Below are positions 24,537 to 34,191 of a DNA stretch of 64,000 bases, one piece after another. The stretch's first letter is position 1, and the number at the start of each line of letters is the position of its first letter. The translations under genes and the position numbers were made by a program. Under the pieces are notes generated by a model. That model saw nothing but the letters and a program-made list of their open reading frames with translations. It was not told the origin of the DNA and did no database searches. Origin of the DNA: DATIHT01 sp964348615 (GTDB lineage: Bacteria; Patescibacteriota; Microgenomatia; Curtissbacterales; GWA2-41-24); the NCBI GenBank assembly GCA_964348615.1, contig CAYGDE010000001.1, forward strand, positions 1-64,000. Reading direction: 5' to 3'.

Positions 24537-25262
24537 ATGGATCTCACAGATAGACAAAAATCATTGCTTCGGGCAGTCATCGAAAAATATATCGAAAATG
24601 CAGAACCTATTGGTTCTGAAACAGTTGAAAAAGAAGCCCGGCTTGGCGTTTCGCCAGCAACTATCAGAAATGAAATGGTTCGTTTAACCAGTCTTGGTTA
24701 TTTAAAACAGCCACACACCTCGGCCGGACGTATTCCCACTTCCATGGGAATGAAATTTTATGTCGATCAGTTAATGGAAGAAAAATCACTCTCGCTAAAA
24801 GACGAAGTAGCCATAAAAGAAGAATTAAAAGAAGATGAAAACACTCGCTTCGACAAACTTCTAAGGCACACAGCCAGAACTTTGGCAGACCAAACAGGTT
24901 CTCTGGCAGTTGTAACCGATGAAGACAACGACATTTACTCAGCAGGCATGGCAAATATTTTAGATATGCCCGAATTTTTTGATATCGACATCACAAAAAC
25001 TGTCCTTTCCATGTTAGACAAAATTGAACTGTTAAACCAGGTAACAGACCAACTTTTGCCAGAAGACCAGATAAAAATTCTCTTTGGTGAAGAATTAGGT
25101 GTACCTTTTCTTGAACCATGCGGTTTTATAGTTACTAGATATCAAACACCAAACCATAGAGGCGTTTTGGGGTTAATTGGCCCAAACAGGCTCAATTTTT
25201 CAGTCGCTATTCCGACAATGAGATATTTTTCGCAGATTCTTTCCGAAATGCGGATGATATAA
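24537..25262 (+). CDS. hrcA: Heat-inducible transcription repressor HrcA (short form)
   Basis: A 241-residue HrcA against about 340 in most bacteria. The winged-helix DNA-binding domain is intact (LTDRQKSLLRAVIEKYIENAEPIGSETV, GVSPATIRNEMVRLTSLGYLKQPHTSAGRIPT). The C-terminal GAF-like core is present (IYSAGMANILDMPEFFDID, GFIVTRYQTPNHRGVLGLIGPNRLNF). The inserted dimerisation domain seen in the Thermotoga HrcA structure seems to be missing or much reduced, which accounts for the lost length. It is the first gene of hrcA-grpE-dnaK-X-Y-dnaJ and represses through the CIRCE site upstream. Confidence 0.94.
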   Translation: MDLTDRQKSLLRAVIEKYIENAEPIGSETVEKEARLGVSPATIRNEMVRLTSLGYLKQPHTSAGRIPTSMGMKFYVDQLMEEKSLSLKDEVAIKEELKEDENTRFDKLLRHTARTLADQTGSLAVVTDEDNDIYSAGMANILDMPEFFDIDITKTVLSMLDKIELLNQVTDQLLPEDQIKILFGEELGVPFLEPCGFIVTRYQTPNHRGVLGLIGPNRLNFSVAIPTMRYFSQILSEMRMI

Positions 25263-25269
25263 AACTAAA

Positions 25270-25773
25270 ATGCCAAAAAGCAAAAAAACCGTCAGCAAAC
25301 CAGAGGAATCAAACAAGCAAGACCAAAAAGCGCAAGAGCTAGAAAGTCAGCTCAAAAGAGCACTTGCAGATTACCACAATCTGGAAAGAAGAGTCGAAGA
25401 AGAAAGAAGACTTTTGTCCTCACTGTCATCTGCTCTTCTTATCGAAAAATTCTTGCCGGTTTTAGACAATTTAGAAAATGCTAATACACACTTAAACGAC
25501 CAGGGTTTAGAAATTGTAATAAAGCAGTTTAAAAACCTTTTGCAATCCGAGGGTGTAGAAGAAATTGATTCAAAAGGGCAGCAATTCGATCCAAACTTGC
25601 ACGAAGCGATTGAGACGCAAGAAGGGGAAAACAACAATATGATTGTAAGAATAACAAGAAAAGGTTATAAAATGAATGATAAGGTACTGCGACCAGCACA
25701 AGTAATAGTTGAAAGAAAAACAATTCAAAACGAACAGAAAGGAGAAGATCAAGTAGCGGACACCGCAAATTAA
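25270..25773 (+). CDS. grpE: GrpE nucleotide-exchange factor
   Basis: A 167-residue co-chaperone that releases ADP from DnaK. A charged N-terminus leads to a long coiled coil (about 15-60, with LKRALADYHNLERRVEEERRLL). The beta domain has LLIEKFLPVLDNLENA, GVEEIDSKGQQFDPNLHEAI and GYKMNDKVLRPAQVIVER. It lies 7 bases after hrcA and 21 bases before dnaK. Confidence 0.95.
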   Translation: MPKSKKTVSKPEESNKQDQKAQELESQLKRALADYHNLERRVEEERRLLSSLSSALLIEKFLPVLDNLENANTHLNDQGLEIVIKQFKNLLQSEGVEEIDSKGQQFDPNLHEAIETQEGENNNMIVRITRKGYKMNDKVLRPAQVIVERKTIQNEQKGEDQVADTAN

Positions 25774-25794
25774 CTGGTCCCAATCAAACTAACC

Positions 25795-27696
25795 ATGTCA
25801 AAAGTCGTCGGAATAGATTTAGGAACAACAAATTCATGTGTTGCGGTTGTCGAAGGTGGAAAGCCCAAGGTAATCCACTCCGCAGAAGGCAGAAATACGA
25901 TTCCTTCTGTTGTCGACCCACAAAAGCACATCGTCGGTGACGTCGCAAAACGTCAAATGGTTGTAAACCCCAAAACCACAATCTTTTCAGTAAAAAGGTT
26001 GATGGGTAGAAAGTACAAAGACCCAGAAGTTCAAAAAGACATTAAATGGTTGCCTTACGAAATCAAAGAGGGCCGGGATGGTATGGCTATTGTTTCTGTA
26101 GATGGTCACGACTATACTCCACAAGAAATTTCAGCAATGGTTCTGCAAAAGATCAAAGCCGATGCAGAAGCGTACTTAGGCGAAAAAGTTGAAAGTGCAG
26201 TAATTACTGTTCCTGCATATTTTGATGATTCTCAAAGGCAAGCCACAAAACAGGCTGGAGAAATTGCTGGCCTCAAAGTTGAAAGAATAATTAACGAACC
26301 AACAGCAGCAGCACTAGCCTACGGTCTTGATAAAACTCACGCACACACAATTGTTGTTTACGATCTAGGTGGTGGGACTTTCGACATTTCCGTTTTGGAG
26401 CTTGGAGAAGGTGTTTTTGAAGTCAAAGCAACCAATGGTGACACGCACCTTGGCGGCGACGATTTCGACCAAAAAATTCAAGAATATTTGGCAGAAGAAT
26501 TCAAAAAAGAATCCGGGGTCGATATTTCCAAAGATAGACAAGCACTTCAAAGGCTTAGAGATGCTGCCGAAAAAGCCAAGATAGAACTTTCTTCCACCAT
26601 GGAAACAGAAGTATCTATTCCTTATTTGACTGCCGACCAGTCTGGCCCAAAACATTTGCAGCTTAAACTTTCCCGTGCCAAATTGGAAGCCATTGTTGGT
26701 GATCTTGTCGAAAAATCACTTGGTCCGGTAAAGGCCTGTCTCAAAGACGCAAAAGTAGATCCAAAGAGCATTGACGAGATTGTTTTAGTTGGTGGAATGA
26801 CCAGGATGCCTTTGGTTTTTCAAAAGGTTAAAGAATATTTTGGCAAAGAACCAAACAAAAGCATTAACCCAGACGAAGTAGTGGCAGTCGGTGCAGCAGT
26901 CCAAGGCGGAGTGTTAACTGGCGAAATGAAAGAAATGGTGCTTCTGGATGTTACGCCGCTAACTTTAGGTATCGAAACGTTAGGCAGCGTCTCAACGCCG
27001 CTGATTCCAAGAAACACAACCGTCCCAACTTCCAAATCAGAAGTTTTTTCTACAGCTGCCGACAATCAAACATCGGTCGAAATTAACGTTTTACAAGGAG
27101 AACGTCCAATGGCGGCAGACAACAAATCACTTGGAAAATTTATTTTAGACGGTATTCCGCCAAGTCCTCGAGGTGTTCCACAAGTAGAAGTTGCTTTCGA
27201 CATAGACGCGTCAGGAATATTAAGCGTTAAGGCAAAAGACAAAGCCACAGGCAAAGAACAATCTATAAAAATAACCGGCTCAACAGGCTTAACCGACGAA
27301 GAGATCAAGAGAATGACCCAAGAGGCAGAAGAACATGCCAAGGAAGATGAAGCCAAAAAAGAGGAAATCGAAACCAAAAACAAAGCAGACTCACTAGTCT
27401 ATCAAGCAGAAAAGTCTCTAAAAGACGCTGGTGACAAAGTACCCGCAGAAGTTAAAAGTGAAGTCGAAGAAAAAGTAAAAGCCCTAAAAGATGTTCAATC
27501 TTCAGGTTCTACCGAAGAAATTAAAACGAAAACAGAAGAACTTTCTGCAGTTCTTTCCAAAATAGGCGAGTCAATGTATAAACAAGAGGGCCAAAAAAGC
27601 CCCAAAGGGCCAGACGACCAAACACAAGAAGAGCCTCAAGGTGATCAAAAGGCAGACACAGGTGACGTCCAAGAAGGCGAAGTCGTAAAGGAATAA
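25795..27696 (+). CDS. dnaK: Chaperone DnaK (Hsp70)
   Basis: A 633-residue Hsp70. Signatures: [15 protein letters not shown] at the N-terminus, the [18 protein letters not shown] phosphate loop near 184, [26 protein letters not shown] near 325, and the linker [16 protein letters not shown] near 380. The substrate-binding domain and helical lid follow, with an acidic Gln/Glu/Asp-rich tail ([18 protein letters not shown]). It works with GrpE and DnaJ encoded in the same operon. Confidence 0.98.
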   Translation: MSKVVGIDLGTTNSCVAVVEGGKPKVIHSAEGRNTIPSVVDPQKHIVGDVAKRQMVVNPKTTIFSVKRLMGRKYKDPEVQKDIKWLPYEIKEGRDGMAIVSVDGHDYTPQEISAMVLQKIKADAEAYLGEKVESAVITVPAYFDDSQRQATKQAGEIAGLKVERIINEPTAAALAYGLDKTHAHTIVVYDLGGGTFDISVLELGEGVFEVKATNGDTHLGGDDFDQKIQEYLAEEFKKESGVDISKDRQALQRLRDAAEKAKIELSSTMETEVSIPYLTADQSGPKHLQLKLSRAKLEAIVGDLVEKSLGPVKACLKDAKVDPKSIDEIVLVGGMTRMPLVFQKVKEYFGKEPNKSINPDEVVAVGAAVQGGVLTGEMKEMVLLDVTPLTLGIETLGSVSTPLIPRNTTVPTSKSEVFSTAADNQTSVEINVLQGERPMAADNKSLGKFILDGIPPSPRGVPQVEVAFDIDASGILSVKAKDKATGKEQSIKITGSTGLTDEEIKRMTQEAEEHAKEDEAKKEEIETKNKADSLVYQAEKSLKDAGDKVPAEVKSEVEEKVKALKDVQSSGSTEEIKTKTEELSAVLSKIGESMYKQEGQKSPKGPDDQTQEEPQGDQKADTGDVQEGEVVKE

Positions 27697-27698
27697 AA

Positions 27699-28223
27699 GT
27701 GTTGGATTCTAAATCCGAAGTAACAGCAACTGCCCAACAAGAAGGTAACCCAAATAAAAATTTGGTACTTTCACTTGAAGGCTGGCGCCCAATATTTCAT
27801 TTTGCTTTTAGGAATTGGCTTAACAAACAAACTGGCATGAGTATCCTTTCAAGAAAACAATTAGTTAGAATTTTGAGTGATCCTAATGAGCCAGAAGAAA
27901 GACAGGCATTGGCAAATGACCTTTATTTTGCAAGGGGGGCACAGAACATAACCAAAGATCCGGATGAAAAAATGTTTCCTAGAACTGAAACAATAAGTGC
28001 ACAATCTTTTGACGATAATACTGTTCTTTTTCTTGCCGAAAATCTAGATCCTGATTATGTCTATCAACCATTCTTTGAAAGACAAGTGCATGATAGAAGA
28101 CTTGATGATTTTAAAAAACCTGTTCAAGCTGGCCTTCCAGGTTTTGGTAAAGAAACAGCAGAACAAAAACCCAGAGAATTACCAAGACCGCAATTTATCG
28201 CAAAACTGGTAAGTAAATTTTAA
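27699..28223 (+). CDS. Unknown protein inside the dnaK operon
   Basis: A 174-residue soluble protein starting with GTG (or the adjacent TTG) two bases after dnaK and ending one base before the next gene. No family is recognised. The middle contains LSLEGWRPIFHFAFRNWLNKQ, LSRKQLVRILSDPNEPEERQALAND and NLDPDYVYQPFFERQ. The last 40 residues are Pro/Lys-rich (GFGKETAEQKPRELPRPQFI). There is no signal peptide or membrane segment. Its place between dnaK and dnaJ, with no spare bases, suggests co-expression under HrcA control and perhaps a chaperone-linked role. Confidence 0.55.
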   Translation: MLDSKSEVTATAQQEGNPNKNLVLSLEGWRPIFHFAFRNWLNKQTGMSILSRKQLVRILSDPNEPEERQALANDLYFARGAQNITKDPDEKMFPRTETISAQSFDDNTVLFLAENLDPDYVYQPFFERQVHDRRLDDFKKPVQAGLPGFGKETAEQKPRELPRPQFIAKLVSKF

Positions 28224-28224
28224 A

Positions 28225-28671
28225 ATGGCCAATCTTAAAACCGACATTTTTACCCTCTGTGATTACGCAACTGTTTCAAGAGAACAGAAACTTTCTGTAA
28301 TTGGCATTTTCGACCAGTTTTTCATTGCCGATGTGCCAACCACTTGGCCTAAAATGTTTTTAGTCGCAGTCCTTTCTGGCCAAGCAAATCAAGAATACGA
28401 TATCACCTTAAAAATAATCCCGCCCGCCAAAACAGGCCAAAACTTTCCAGACAAAGAATTAAAAGTCACACTTGGTAACAATGGCCGGGCAAATTTAATT
28501 ACAGAACTTGTCAATTTCCCACTACCCTTAGTCGGAACATACAAAATTGAAATTCTAGAAGGTAATCCGCCCGCAGGTGAAAAAGTCGGCCATTTCGAAT
28601 TTAAGGTTAACAAAACAACTGCAACCTACACCGGAGGACAAGATCTCAAAGGTAACAAAATTGTTAACTAA
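28225..28671 (+). CDS. Small beta-rich protein (DUF6941-like) in the dnaK operon
   Basis: A 148-residue protein beginning MANLKTDIFTLCDYATVSREQKLSVIGIFDQFF. The CDYA...KLSVIGIFD pattern is typical of a widespread uncharacterised family that I recall as DUF6941. The rest alternates in a beta-sandwich-like way (YDITLKIIPP, KELKVTLGNNGRANLITEL, GTYKIEILEG, GHFEFKVNK). It is co-transcribed with dnaK by position. No catalytic residues stand out. Family name from memory and not verified. Confidence 0.55.
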   Translation: MANLKTDIFTLCDYATVSREQKLSVIGIFDQFFIADVPTTWPKMFLVAVLSGQANQEYDITLKIIPPAKTGQNFPDKELKVTLGNNGRANLITELVNFPLPLVGTYKIEILEGNPPAGEKVGHFEFKVNKTTATYTGGQDLKGNKIVN

Positions 28672-28686
28672 AAATCCTCTCTTTTA

Positions 28687-28692
28687 TATAAT
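28687..28692 (+). promoter_or_regulatory. -10 box of dnaJ
   Basis: TATAAT ending 6 bases before the dnaJ ATG. It suggests dnaJ also has its own leaderless promoter in addition to read-through from the hrcA promoter. Confidence 0.6.
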
Positions 28693-28698
28693 ACCCAT

Positions 28699-29550
28699 AT
28701 GGCTACCAAAAAAGACTACTACGAAGTTCTAGGTGTTCCAAAAACAGCATCTGCCGACGAGTTGAAAAAGGCCTACCGGCAACAAGCGCGAAAATTCCAC
28801 CCAGACGTAAACAAAGAAACGGGCGCCGAAGACAAATTCAAAGAAATAAACGAAGCCTACCAAGTACTTTCAGACCCACAAAAAAAAGGCGCCTACGACC
28901 AATACGGCCATAGCGCATTCGAACCAGGAGCTGGTGGTTTTGGCGGAGCAGGAGCAAGGCCAGGCGGAAATTACCAAACTTACTCATGGTCTTCAGGCGA
29001 CGCAGGCGGATTCGACTTTGGAGGTTTTCAAGATCCATTTGATATTTTCGAAGCAGTGTTTGGCGGCAATTCGCCCTTTTCCAGGCAGCAAAGAGTACCT
29101 AGATATGCTATCGAAATTCCCTTTATAGAAGCTATAAATGGTGTTACCAAAGAGGTCGAAATAGAAGGTAAAAAACAAAAAATAAAAATCCCGGCTGGAG
29201 TTGATAGTGGTTCCGAAATCCGTTTTGGCAGCTTCATAATTGTTTGCCAAGTTCAACCAAGCCAAAAATTTAAAAGGCAGGGGTACGATATTGTTTCAGA
29301 AAAAGAAATCACTTTTTCCCAAGCAGCACTTGGAACAGAGGAAGACATAGAAACAGTTTATGGAAATGTGAGAATAAAAATTCCAGCCGGCACCCAACCT
29401 GGAACGCAAGTACGACTTCGGGGAAAAGGAGTCAAAAGGGTTTCCGGCCATGGTCAAGGCGACCACTACGTAATAATCAGGTTAAAAGTCCCCACCAAAC
29501 TTTCCAAACAACAAAAAGAACTACTAGAAGACCTGGAAGAAACTTTTTAA
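28699..29550 (+). CDS. dnaJ: DnaJ-type co-chaperone without zinc finger
   Basis: A 283-residue Hsp40. The J domain ([26 protein letters not shown] in [20 protein letters not shown]) is followed by a Gly/Phe-rich linker with [28 protein letters not shown]. The C-terminal beta domains have [17 protein letters not shown] and [21 protein letters not shown]. The four CxxCxGxG repeats of true DnaJ are absent, making this a type II (CbpA/DjlB-like) J protein. As the only DnaJ in the operon it probably serves as the main partner of DnaK. Confidence 0.93.
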   Translation: MATKKDYYEVLGVPKTASADELKKAYRQQARKFHPDVNKETGAEDKFKEINEAYQVLSDPQKKGAYDQYGHSAFEPGAGGFGGAGARPGGNYQTYSWSSGDAGGFDFGGFQDPFDIFEAVFGGNSPFSRQQRVPRYAIEIPFIEAINGVTKEVEIEGKKQKIKIPAGVDSGSEIRFGSFIIVCQVQPSQKFKRQGYDIVSEKEITFSQAALGTEEDIETVYGNVRIKIPAGTQPGTQVRLRGKGVKRVSGHGQGDHYVIIRLKVPTKLSKQQKELLEDLEETF

Positions 29551-29580
29551 GGTGCCAATTCAATACCCCTGTTGATTTTG

Positions 29581-29609
29581 TTGACTCTGTGTACATATTC
29601 TGCTAGAAT
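29581..29609 (+). promoter_or_regulatory. Promoter of the nusA-infB operon
   Basis: TTGACT (29581-29586), a 17-base spacer and an extended -10 TGC-TAGAAT (TAGAAT at 29604-29609). Transcription should start near 29616, upstream of a terminator-like hairpin. Confidence 0.75.
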
Positions 29610-29621
29610 CCCAAGTAGATT

Positions 29622-29643
29622 AAGGCGCTCGTGCGCCTTTTTT
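29622..29643 (+). terminator. Intrinsic terminator in the nusA leader (possible attenuator)
   Basis: AAGGCGC-tcgt-GCGCCTT, a 7-bp stem with a 4-base loop running into T's up to 29643. It lies after the nusA promoter and only 8 bases before the nusA start codon, so most transcripts from that promoter should meet it. It could also terminate read-through from dnaJ. Confidence 0.8.
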
Positions 29644-29651
29644 AATAAACA

Positions 29652-31025
29652 ATGGCAATACAAGCAAGAACCGAATTTGCATCAGCCCTCAACCAAGTTT
29701 GCTCCGAACGCGGAGTAGAGCCTGCTGTGGTTATTGATTCTATAAAACAAGCCATTTTAGCAGCCTATCGCAAAGACTACGGGGAACCGGAAGGAATGGA
29801 AGTAGAGTTAGACGAAAACACAGGCGAAGTTAAAATTATTCAGGGCAAAAAAGACATAACCCCAGCCGGTTTTGGCAGAATTGCCGCCCAAACCGCAAAA
29901 CAAGTTATTTTGCAGAGAATCCGTGAAGCAGAAAAAGAAGCCATCATGAGTGAGTATTCTGGCAAAGTAGGAACACTTGTTTCTGGAATCATTCAACGAA
30001 TTTCCGGACCAATTGTTACAGTTAATCTAGGCAAGGCCGAAGGCATTATGCCTCCCCAAGAGCAAGCATCCAACGAAAGGTATTCTGTCAACCAAAGATT
30101 AAAGTTTTATGTTGTAGGCATCAAAGAAGGACCAAGAGGCGAAGAAATTATTGTTTCCCGTTCTGCACCGGGTCTTTTGGAACAACTTTTCAAGCAAGAA
30201 GTTCCAGAGCTTGCATCTGGTAGTGTAGAGGTTAAAGCAATTGCCAGGGAAGGCGGTTCCAGAAGTAAAATTGCAGTCGCTTCTGGCCAGCTTGGTGTAG
30301 ACCCAGTAGGTTCATGTGTCGGCCAAAAAGGTGTACGAGTCCAAGCAGTTATGAACGAACTTGGAGATGAAAAAATCGACATTATTGCCTTTCAGGAAGA
30401 CCCTGCAGAATTTATAAAAGCTGCTCTTTCTCCGGCCAAAGAAATTTCCGTAAAAATCGAAGAAGAAGAAAAAAGTGCAGAAGCCACAGTTCCAGACGAT
30501 CAACTTTCATTGGCAATTGGAAAAGAAGGCCAAAATGTACGCTTGGCTGCCAAATTAACAGGCTATCGAATCGATATTCGAGGCAAAAGTGGAACTCCAA
30601 GAGAAGTAGAACAAAAAGAGAAAAAGGCTCAAGAAGAAGCCAAGAAAGCTCTTGGTGTCACAGATGAAGAAACAGAGGAGCAAAGCGAACCAGAAGAAAA
30701 AGGGACTACAGAAACATCTTCGGCAACAGGCGATCAAAAAGCGACATCACAAGATGACCAGACCACAAAAGAGCCCAAAGAACTAGAAGCGCCAGAAGAA
30801 GAAAAGGAGATAGAAGCACCCGAAGAACCAAAAGAATTGGAAGCAGCACCTCCCGTAAATATGGAAACCAACCTAGAACAAGAACAAGACCCCCAAAACG
30901 CAGATGCTCTAGAAAAATCCGACGAGCAAGCTCTAGATGCTTCCAAACCAGAAGATGCTAAAGTAATTGAAGAAGCCTCAGGTGATAATGATGATACGCC
31001 AAAAGATGGCGACGAGACTGTATAA
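29652..31025 (+). CDS. nusA: Transcription termination/antitermination factor NusA
   Basis: A 457-residue RNA-polymerase-binding factor. The N-terminal domain (FASALNQVCSERGVEPAVVIDSIKQAILAAYRKDYG) is followed by an S1 domain (GTLVSGIIQRISGPIVTVNLGKAEGIMPPQEQ) and two KH domains (DPVGSCVGQKGVRVQAVMNELGDEKIDI; LSLAIGKEGQNVRLAAKLTGYRIDIRG). A C-terminal acidic extension of about 130 residues has imprecise EAPEE/KELEAP repeats and looks disordered. In E. coli, NusA controls its own operon through leader terminators. A promoter followed at once by a terminator here invites the same idea. infB follows 31 bases later. Confidence 0.95.
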   Translation: MAIQARTEFASALNQVCSERGVEPAVVIDSIKQAILAAYRKDYGEPEGMEVELDENTGEVKIIQGKKDITPAGFGRIAAQTAKQVILQRIREAEKEAIMSEYSGKVGTLVSGIIQRISGPIVTVNLGKAEGIMPPQEQASNERYSVNQRLKFYVVGIKEGPRGEEIIVSRSAPGLLEQLFKQEVPELASGSVEVKAIAREGGSRSKIAVASGQLGVDPVGSCVGQKGVRVQAVMNELGDEKIDIIAFQEDPAEFIKAALSPAKEISVKIEEEEKSAEATVPDDQLSLAIGKEGQNVRLAAKLTGYRIDIRGKSGTPREVEQKEKKAQEEAKKALGVTDEETEEQSEPEEKGTTETSSATGDQKATSQDDQTTKEPKELEAPEEEKEIEAPEEPKELEAAPPVNMETNLEQEQDPQNADALEKSDEQALDASKPEDAKVIEEASGDNDDTPKDGDETV

Positions 31026-31056
31026 ATGAAAGCCTTTTCGTCACAAGTCATAAACG

Positions 31057-32493
31057 ATGAACAACGCACAAAAAACGCCGAATCGACCTCCTATCGTGAC
31101 CATTATGGGTCATGTCGACCACGGTAAGACTACTCTTCTTGACGCTATTAGAAAAACAAATGTACAAGCCGCAGAACATGGCGGTATAACCCAACATATT
31201 GGTGCCTATCAAATCACTTCCAACTCGCAACTTATAACTTTTATTGACACACCAGGCCACGCCGCTTTTGAAAAAATGCGCTCCCGTGGCGCTGAAGTTT
31301 CCGATATTGTAATTTTAGTAGTTGCCGCAAACGATAGTGTCAAACCCCAAACTGTCGAGGCGATTAAACACATCAAAAAGGCCCAAAAACCAATTATTGT
31401 GGCAATTACCAAAGTCGACCTCCCCAATTTGAACATAGAAAAAGTCAAAGGAGAATTACAAAGGGAAGGTGTCACAGTCGAAAGCTATGGCGGAGATGTA
31501 CCTGTAGTTGAAGTTGCCGCAACAAAAGGCCAAGGCATAAAAGAACTTTTGGAAGTTGTAAACTTGGTTTGGGATTTAAACCCGCAACCATCTTTCCCAA
31601 CAAATCCTCTTCAGGCAGTTGTTGTTGAATCATTCTTGGACAAAAATCGCGGCCCAATCGCAACCGTTATTGTTAAAGAAGGAACGCTTTCAGTTGGCCA
31701 AAAGATAATTGTCGATTCTGAGACAATAACAGTAAGGGCACTAATAGACGACAATGGTAATCAAGTAAAAAATGCACTTCCTGCAAAACCGGTAGAAATT
31801 CTTGGCTTCAAAAAAATCTTAGAAGTGGGTATTATTGTTGCTGACCAAAATAAAACTGCCTCAATTGTCCAAAAAGCCCCTGCGAGCTTTGCCGAGATAA
31901 TTGCAAAAAGTGAAACCTTAAAAAATAAGTTTAAAGTTGTTATAAAAGCCGATGTTGCCGGAAGTCTTGAGGCCATTCTGGAAAATTTACCGCCAAACGT
32001 TTTAGTTATTTCCTCGTCCTGCGGAGAAATCACAGATACTGACATTGCTTTTGCCAAGACTGCAAACGCTCCAATTATTGCCTTTGGCATAAAAGTTCCA
32101 AATTCCACAAAAGCTCAAGCAGAAAGAGACGGCATCTTCATAAAAAGTTACGATGTAATTTACAAACTTTTGGAAGACATAAATGATGTTGTCGCTGGCT
32201 TTGAGCAAGCCAAAATGCAGGCAAAAATTGTAGGCAAGGCAAAAATTATTGCAAGTTTTGCAATCGAAGGTAAAAAAATCGCAGGAGTCAAAGTCATTAG
32301 CGGCAAAATAACAGTCGGCGACCAAATTATAATAGTAAGAGGCGATAGCGAAATAGGGGATGCAAAAATTACCTCTATAAAGAAGTTTAAAAAAGAAGTT
32401 TCTTCTGTGCCCACAGGTCAAGAGTGCGGAATTGCACAAGAACCTCAGTTAGAATTTCAAGAAGGAGACATAATCGAATCTTACGGCCACTAG
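31057..32493 (+). CDS. infB: Translation initiation factor IF-2 (short form)
   Basis: A 478-residue GTPase that brings initiator tRNA to the ribosome. It begins almost directly at the G domain: [27 protein letters not shown], then [36 protein letters not shown], and [10 protein letters not shown]. Domains II, III and IV (tRNA binding) follow, with [28 protein letters not shown] at the end. The long N-terminal region of most bacterial IF-2 proteins (often 200-400 residues, including IF2_N) is missing. There is no frame upstream that could encode it, since nusA is adjacent. Confidence 0.95.
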   Translation: MNNAQKTPNRPPIVTIMGHVDHGKTTLLDAIRKTNVQAAEHGGITQHIGAYQITSNSQLITFIDTPGHAAFEKMRSRGAEVSDIVILVVAANDSVKPQTVEAIKHIKKAQKPIIVAITKVDLPNLNIEKVKGELQREGVTVESYGGDVPVVEVAATKGQGIKELLEVVNLVWDLNPQPSFPTNPLQAVVVESFLDKNRGPIATVIVKEGTLSVGQKIIVDSETITVRALIDDNGNQVKNALPAKPVEILGFKKILEVGIIVADQNKTASIVQKAPASFAEIIAKSETLKNKFKVVIKADVAGSLEAILENLPPNVLVISSSCGEITDTDIAFAKTANAPIIAFGIKVPNSTKAQAERDGIFIKSYDVIYKLLEDINDVVAGFEQAKMQAKIVGKAKIIASFAIEGKKIAGVKVISGKITVGDQIIIVRGDSEIGDAKITSIKKFKKEVSSVPTGQECGIAQEPQLEFQEGDIIESYGH

Positions 32494-32536
32494 GCCCGCA
32501 GCTTCGCAACGCCCGTTATTTTTTCACCTATAGTAT

Positions 32537-32566
32537 TTGCAATCTTGCCACACTCAGTAGTATAAT
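32537..32566 (+). promoter_or_regulatory. Promoter of the NrnA-like gene
   Basis: TTGCAA (32537-32542), 18-base spacer, TATAAT (32561-32566), 23 bases before ATG. Confidence 0.55.
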
Positions 32567-32589
32567 CTCCCGGCCTGCCTCAACAAATC

Positions 32590-33621
32590 ATGGATCCAAA
32601 GCTAAAAGACACAGTTCTTGACCAAATAGCCAAAGCAGAAAATATTGCAATTGTTATTTCGAATTCCTTAGGCTTCGACGGCCTTGCTGCGGGTCTTTCA
32701 CTCTACCTCTCGCTAATAAAGCTCGACAAAAACGTTTCCGTAGTCGCAAATGCGCCAACGGTTGGGGATGCGCAAAGCCTTTATGGTGTAGACAGAATAG
32801 GCAACGAAGGAGTAAACAAAAATCCAGTCATTGTTGTTGAAAACGCCATCGAAACAGTCGACAAAGTTACCCATTTTTTGGACAAAGACAAGCTAAGGCT
32901 CATTATTCATCCCTTGCCTGGAACTCCCCCAATTTCCGAAAACCAAATAAAAATTGAATACTCATCAACACCTGCAAGCTTAATTTTTGCAATTGGTATA
33001 GATAATTTACCCGATCTGCGCAGTCAACTTACAAATGGACAAGAAATTACCCCAGAGGCGCTTATTGTTAACCTAAGCAATAGTCAGCCAAGCCAAAAAT
33101 TTGCACAAATCGATATTGTTAACACTCAAGCAGCATCAGTCTCCGAAGTAACAGCCAAAATGATCCAAGATTTTGCCCTGCCGCTAGACGAAGATATCGC
33201 CTTTAATCTCTATTCTGGGGTAAGAGCAACAACAAACAATTTTTCACCAAGCATAGTGAGCCAAATCACCCTAGAAATCGCCTCCTGGCTTTTAAAATTC
33301 GGAGCCGGAAAAGCAAGTCTTGCCAGGCAAACAGTAAAGTCACCCCAAATGTATCCGCAGCAACCAAATATGCCTCGTCCAATTGCAAAACAACCCTTTC
33401 CGTTTCCATTCCCGCAAATGAATCCAACTCCAAGGCAGACACAGCAGCCGCCAACAGTCGATGAAGACCTAGACGACGACTTCTTTGAAAAAATGACAAG
33501 ACTGGAAGATGTTGAAGCGGCAGCCCAAGGCCAAGAAGCACCAAAGTCCAGTGAATGGCTCAAACCACCAAAGATATACAAAGGTTCAAAATCACCAGGA
33601 GGAGAAGGCGGCAAAGGCTAA
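32590..33621 (+). CDS. NrnA/DHH-phosphoesterase-like protein with degenerate active site
   Basis: A 343-residue protein. The N-terminal 230 residues follow the layout of NrnA (nanoRNase/pAp phosphatase): SNSLGFDGLAAGLSLYLSLIKLDKNVSVV where active enzymes have HxxPDGDAxGS, and FNLYSGVRATTNNFS where they have LYxGIxTDTGxF. The metal-binding His and Asp residues of the first motif and the DHH triad cannot be found, so it is probably inactive or altered. The C-terminal 100 residues are Pro/Gln-rich and end in a Gly/Lys tail. Position after nusA-infB matches the usual nrnA slot, which supports the relationship. Confidence 0.55.
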   Translation: MDPKLKDTVLDQIAKAENIAIVISNSLGFDGLAAGLSLYLSLIKLDKNVSVVANAPTVGDAQSLYGVDRIGNEGVNKNPVIVVENAIETVDKVTHFLDKDKLRLIIHPLPGTPPISENQIKIEYSSTPASLIFAIGIDNLPDLRSQLTNGQEITPEALIVNLSNSQPSQKFAQIDIVNTQAASVSEVTAKMIQDFALPLDEDIAFNLYSGVRATTNNFSPSIVSQITLEIASWLLKFGAGKASLARQTVKSPQMYPQQPNMPRPIAKQPFPFPFPQMNPTPRQTQQPPTVDEDLDDDFFEKMTRLEDVEAAAQGQEAPKSSEWLKPPKIYKGSKSPGGEGGKG

Positions 33622-33658
33622 TCGCAGGATACTCTTGATACTCTTGGTACCCTTATTG

Positions 33659-33670
33659 TATACTTACAAT
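33659..33670 (+). promoter_or_regulatory. -10 boxes of rpsO
   Basis: Two adjoining candidates, TATACT (33659-33664) and TACAAT (33665-33670). The second ends 7 bases before ATG. TTGATA at 33635-33640 would pair with the first across 18 bases. Confidence 0.5.
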
Positions 33671-33677
33671 TCATTAT

Positions 33678-33944
33678 ATGGCTCAAGCAACAGCAAAAAA
33701 ATCAGTAATAGACAAGTTTGCAACTCACGCAGGTGACACTGGCTCACCAGAGGTTCAAGTTGCGCTGCTTTCCCAAAGGATTCAAACGGTCTCCGACCAT
33801 TTAAAAGGTCACGGGCACGATGACCATTCAAGACGTGGTCTTCTTTCCATGATCAACAAGAGAAGAAGACTTCTCCACTACCTTACAAGAAAAGCACCCG
33901 ACCGCTACAAGGACATAATTGGAAAACTCGGATTGTCGAAATAA
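33678..33944 (+). CDS. rpsO: 30S ribosomal protein S15
   Basis: An 88-residue 16S rRNA-binding protein with the S15 signature: HAGDTGSPEVQVALLSQRIQTVSDHLKGHGHDDHSRRGLLSMINKRRRLLHYLTRKAPDRY in order. Length is standard. It lies upstream of pnp as in many bacteria. About 290 bases separate them, with their own promoter and hairpins. Confidence 0.97.
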   Translation: MAQATAKKSVIDKFATHAGDTGSPEVQVALLSQRIQTVSDHLKGHGHDDHSRRGLLSMINKRRRLLHYLTRKAPDRYKDIIGKLGLSK

Positions 33945-34032
33945 CATCTTGCTATTTAGAACCTTATATTCGCTCGCGAATACATACTTCCTAAACCATA
34001 AATATTTGCTCGCTTATGTAAACTCCTAGTTC

Positions 34033-34061
34033 TTGCAAAATGGAAGTTTATAGGGTATAAT
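34033..34061 (+). promoter_or_regulatory. Promoter of pnp
   Basis: TTGCAA (34033-34038), 17-base spacer, TATAAT (34056-34061). This predicts a leader of about 170 bases before pnp, unlike the leaderless genes nearby. Confidence 0.7.
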
Positions 34062-34104
34062 ACAGTTTAGAGTTAAGAGATTTGGGTAGTTGGAAGTTGA
34101 TTAG

Positions 34105-34132
34105 TATGAAGCATAGAGATACATGCTTCATA
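34105..34132 (+). promoter_or_regulatory. Hairpin 1 in the pnp leader
   Basis: TATGAAGCAT (34105-34114) pairs perfectly with ATGCTTCATA (34123-34132), 10 bp with an 8-base loop. Confidence 0.7.
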
Positions 34133-34191
34133 GTATCCGATTTCTAACCGCTCTTCCTCTTTTCTCAAAATATTTCACTTGTTACTCTAAA

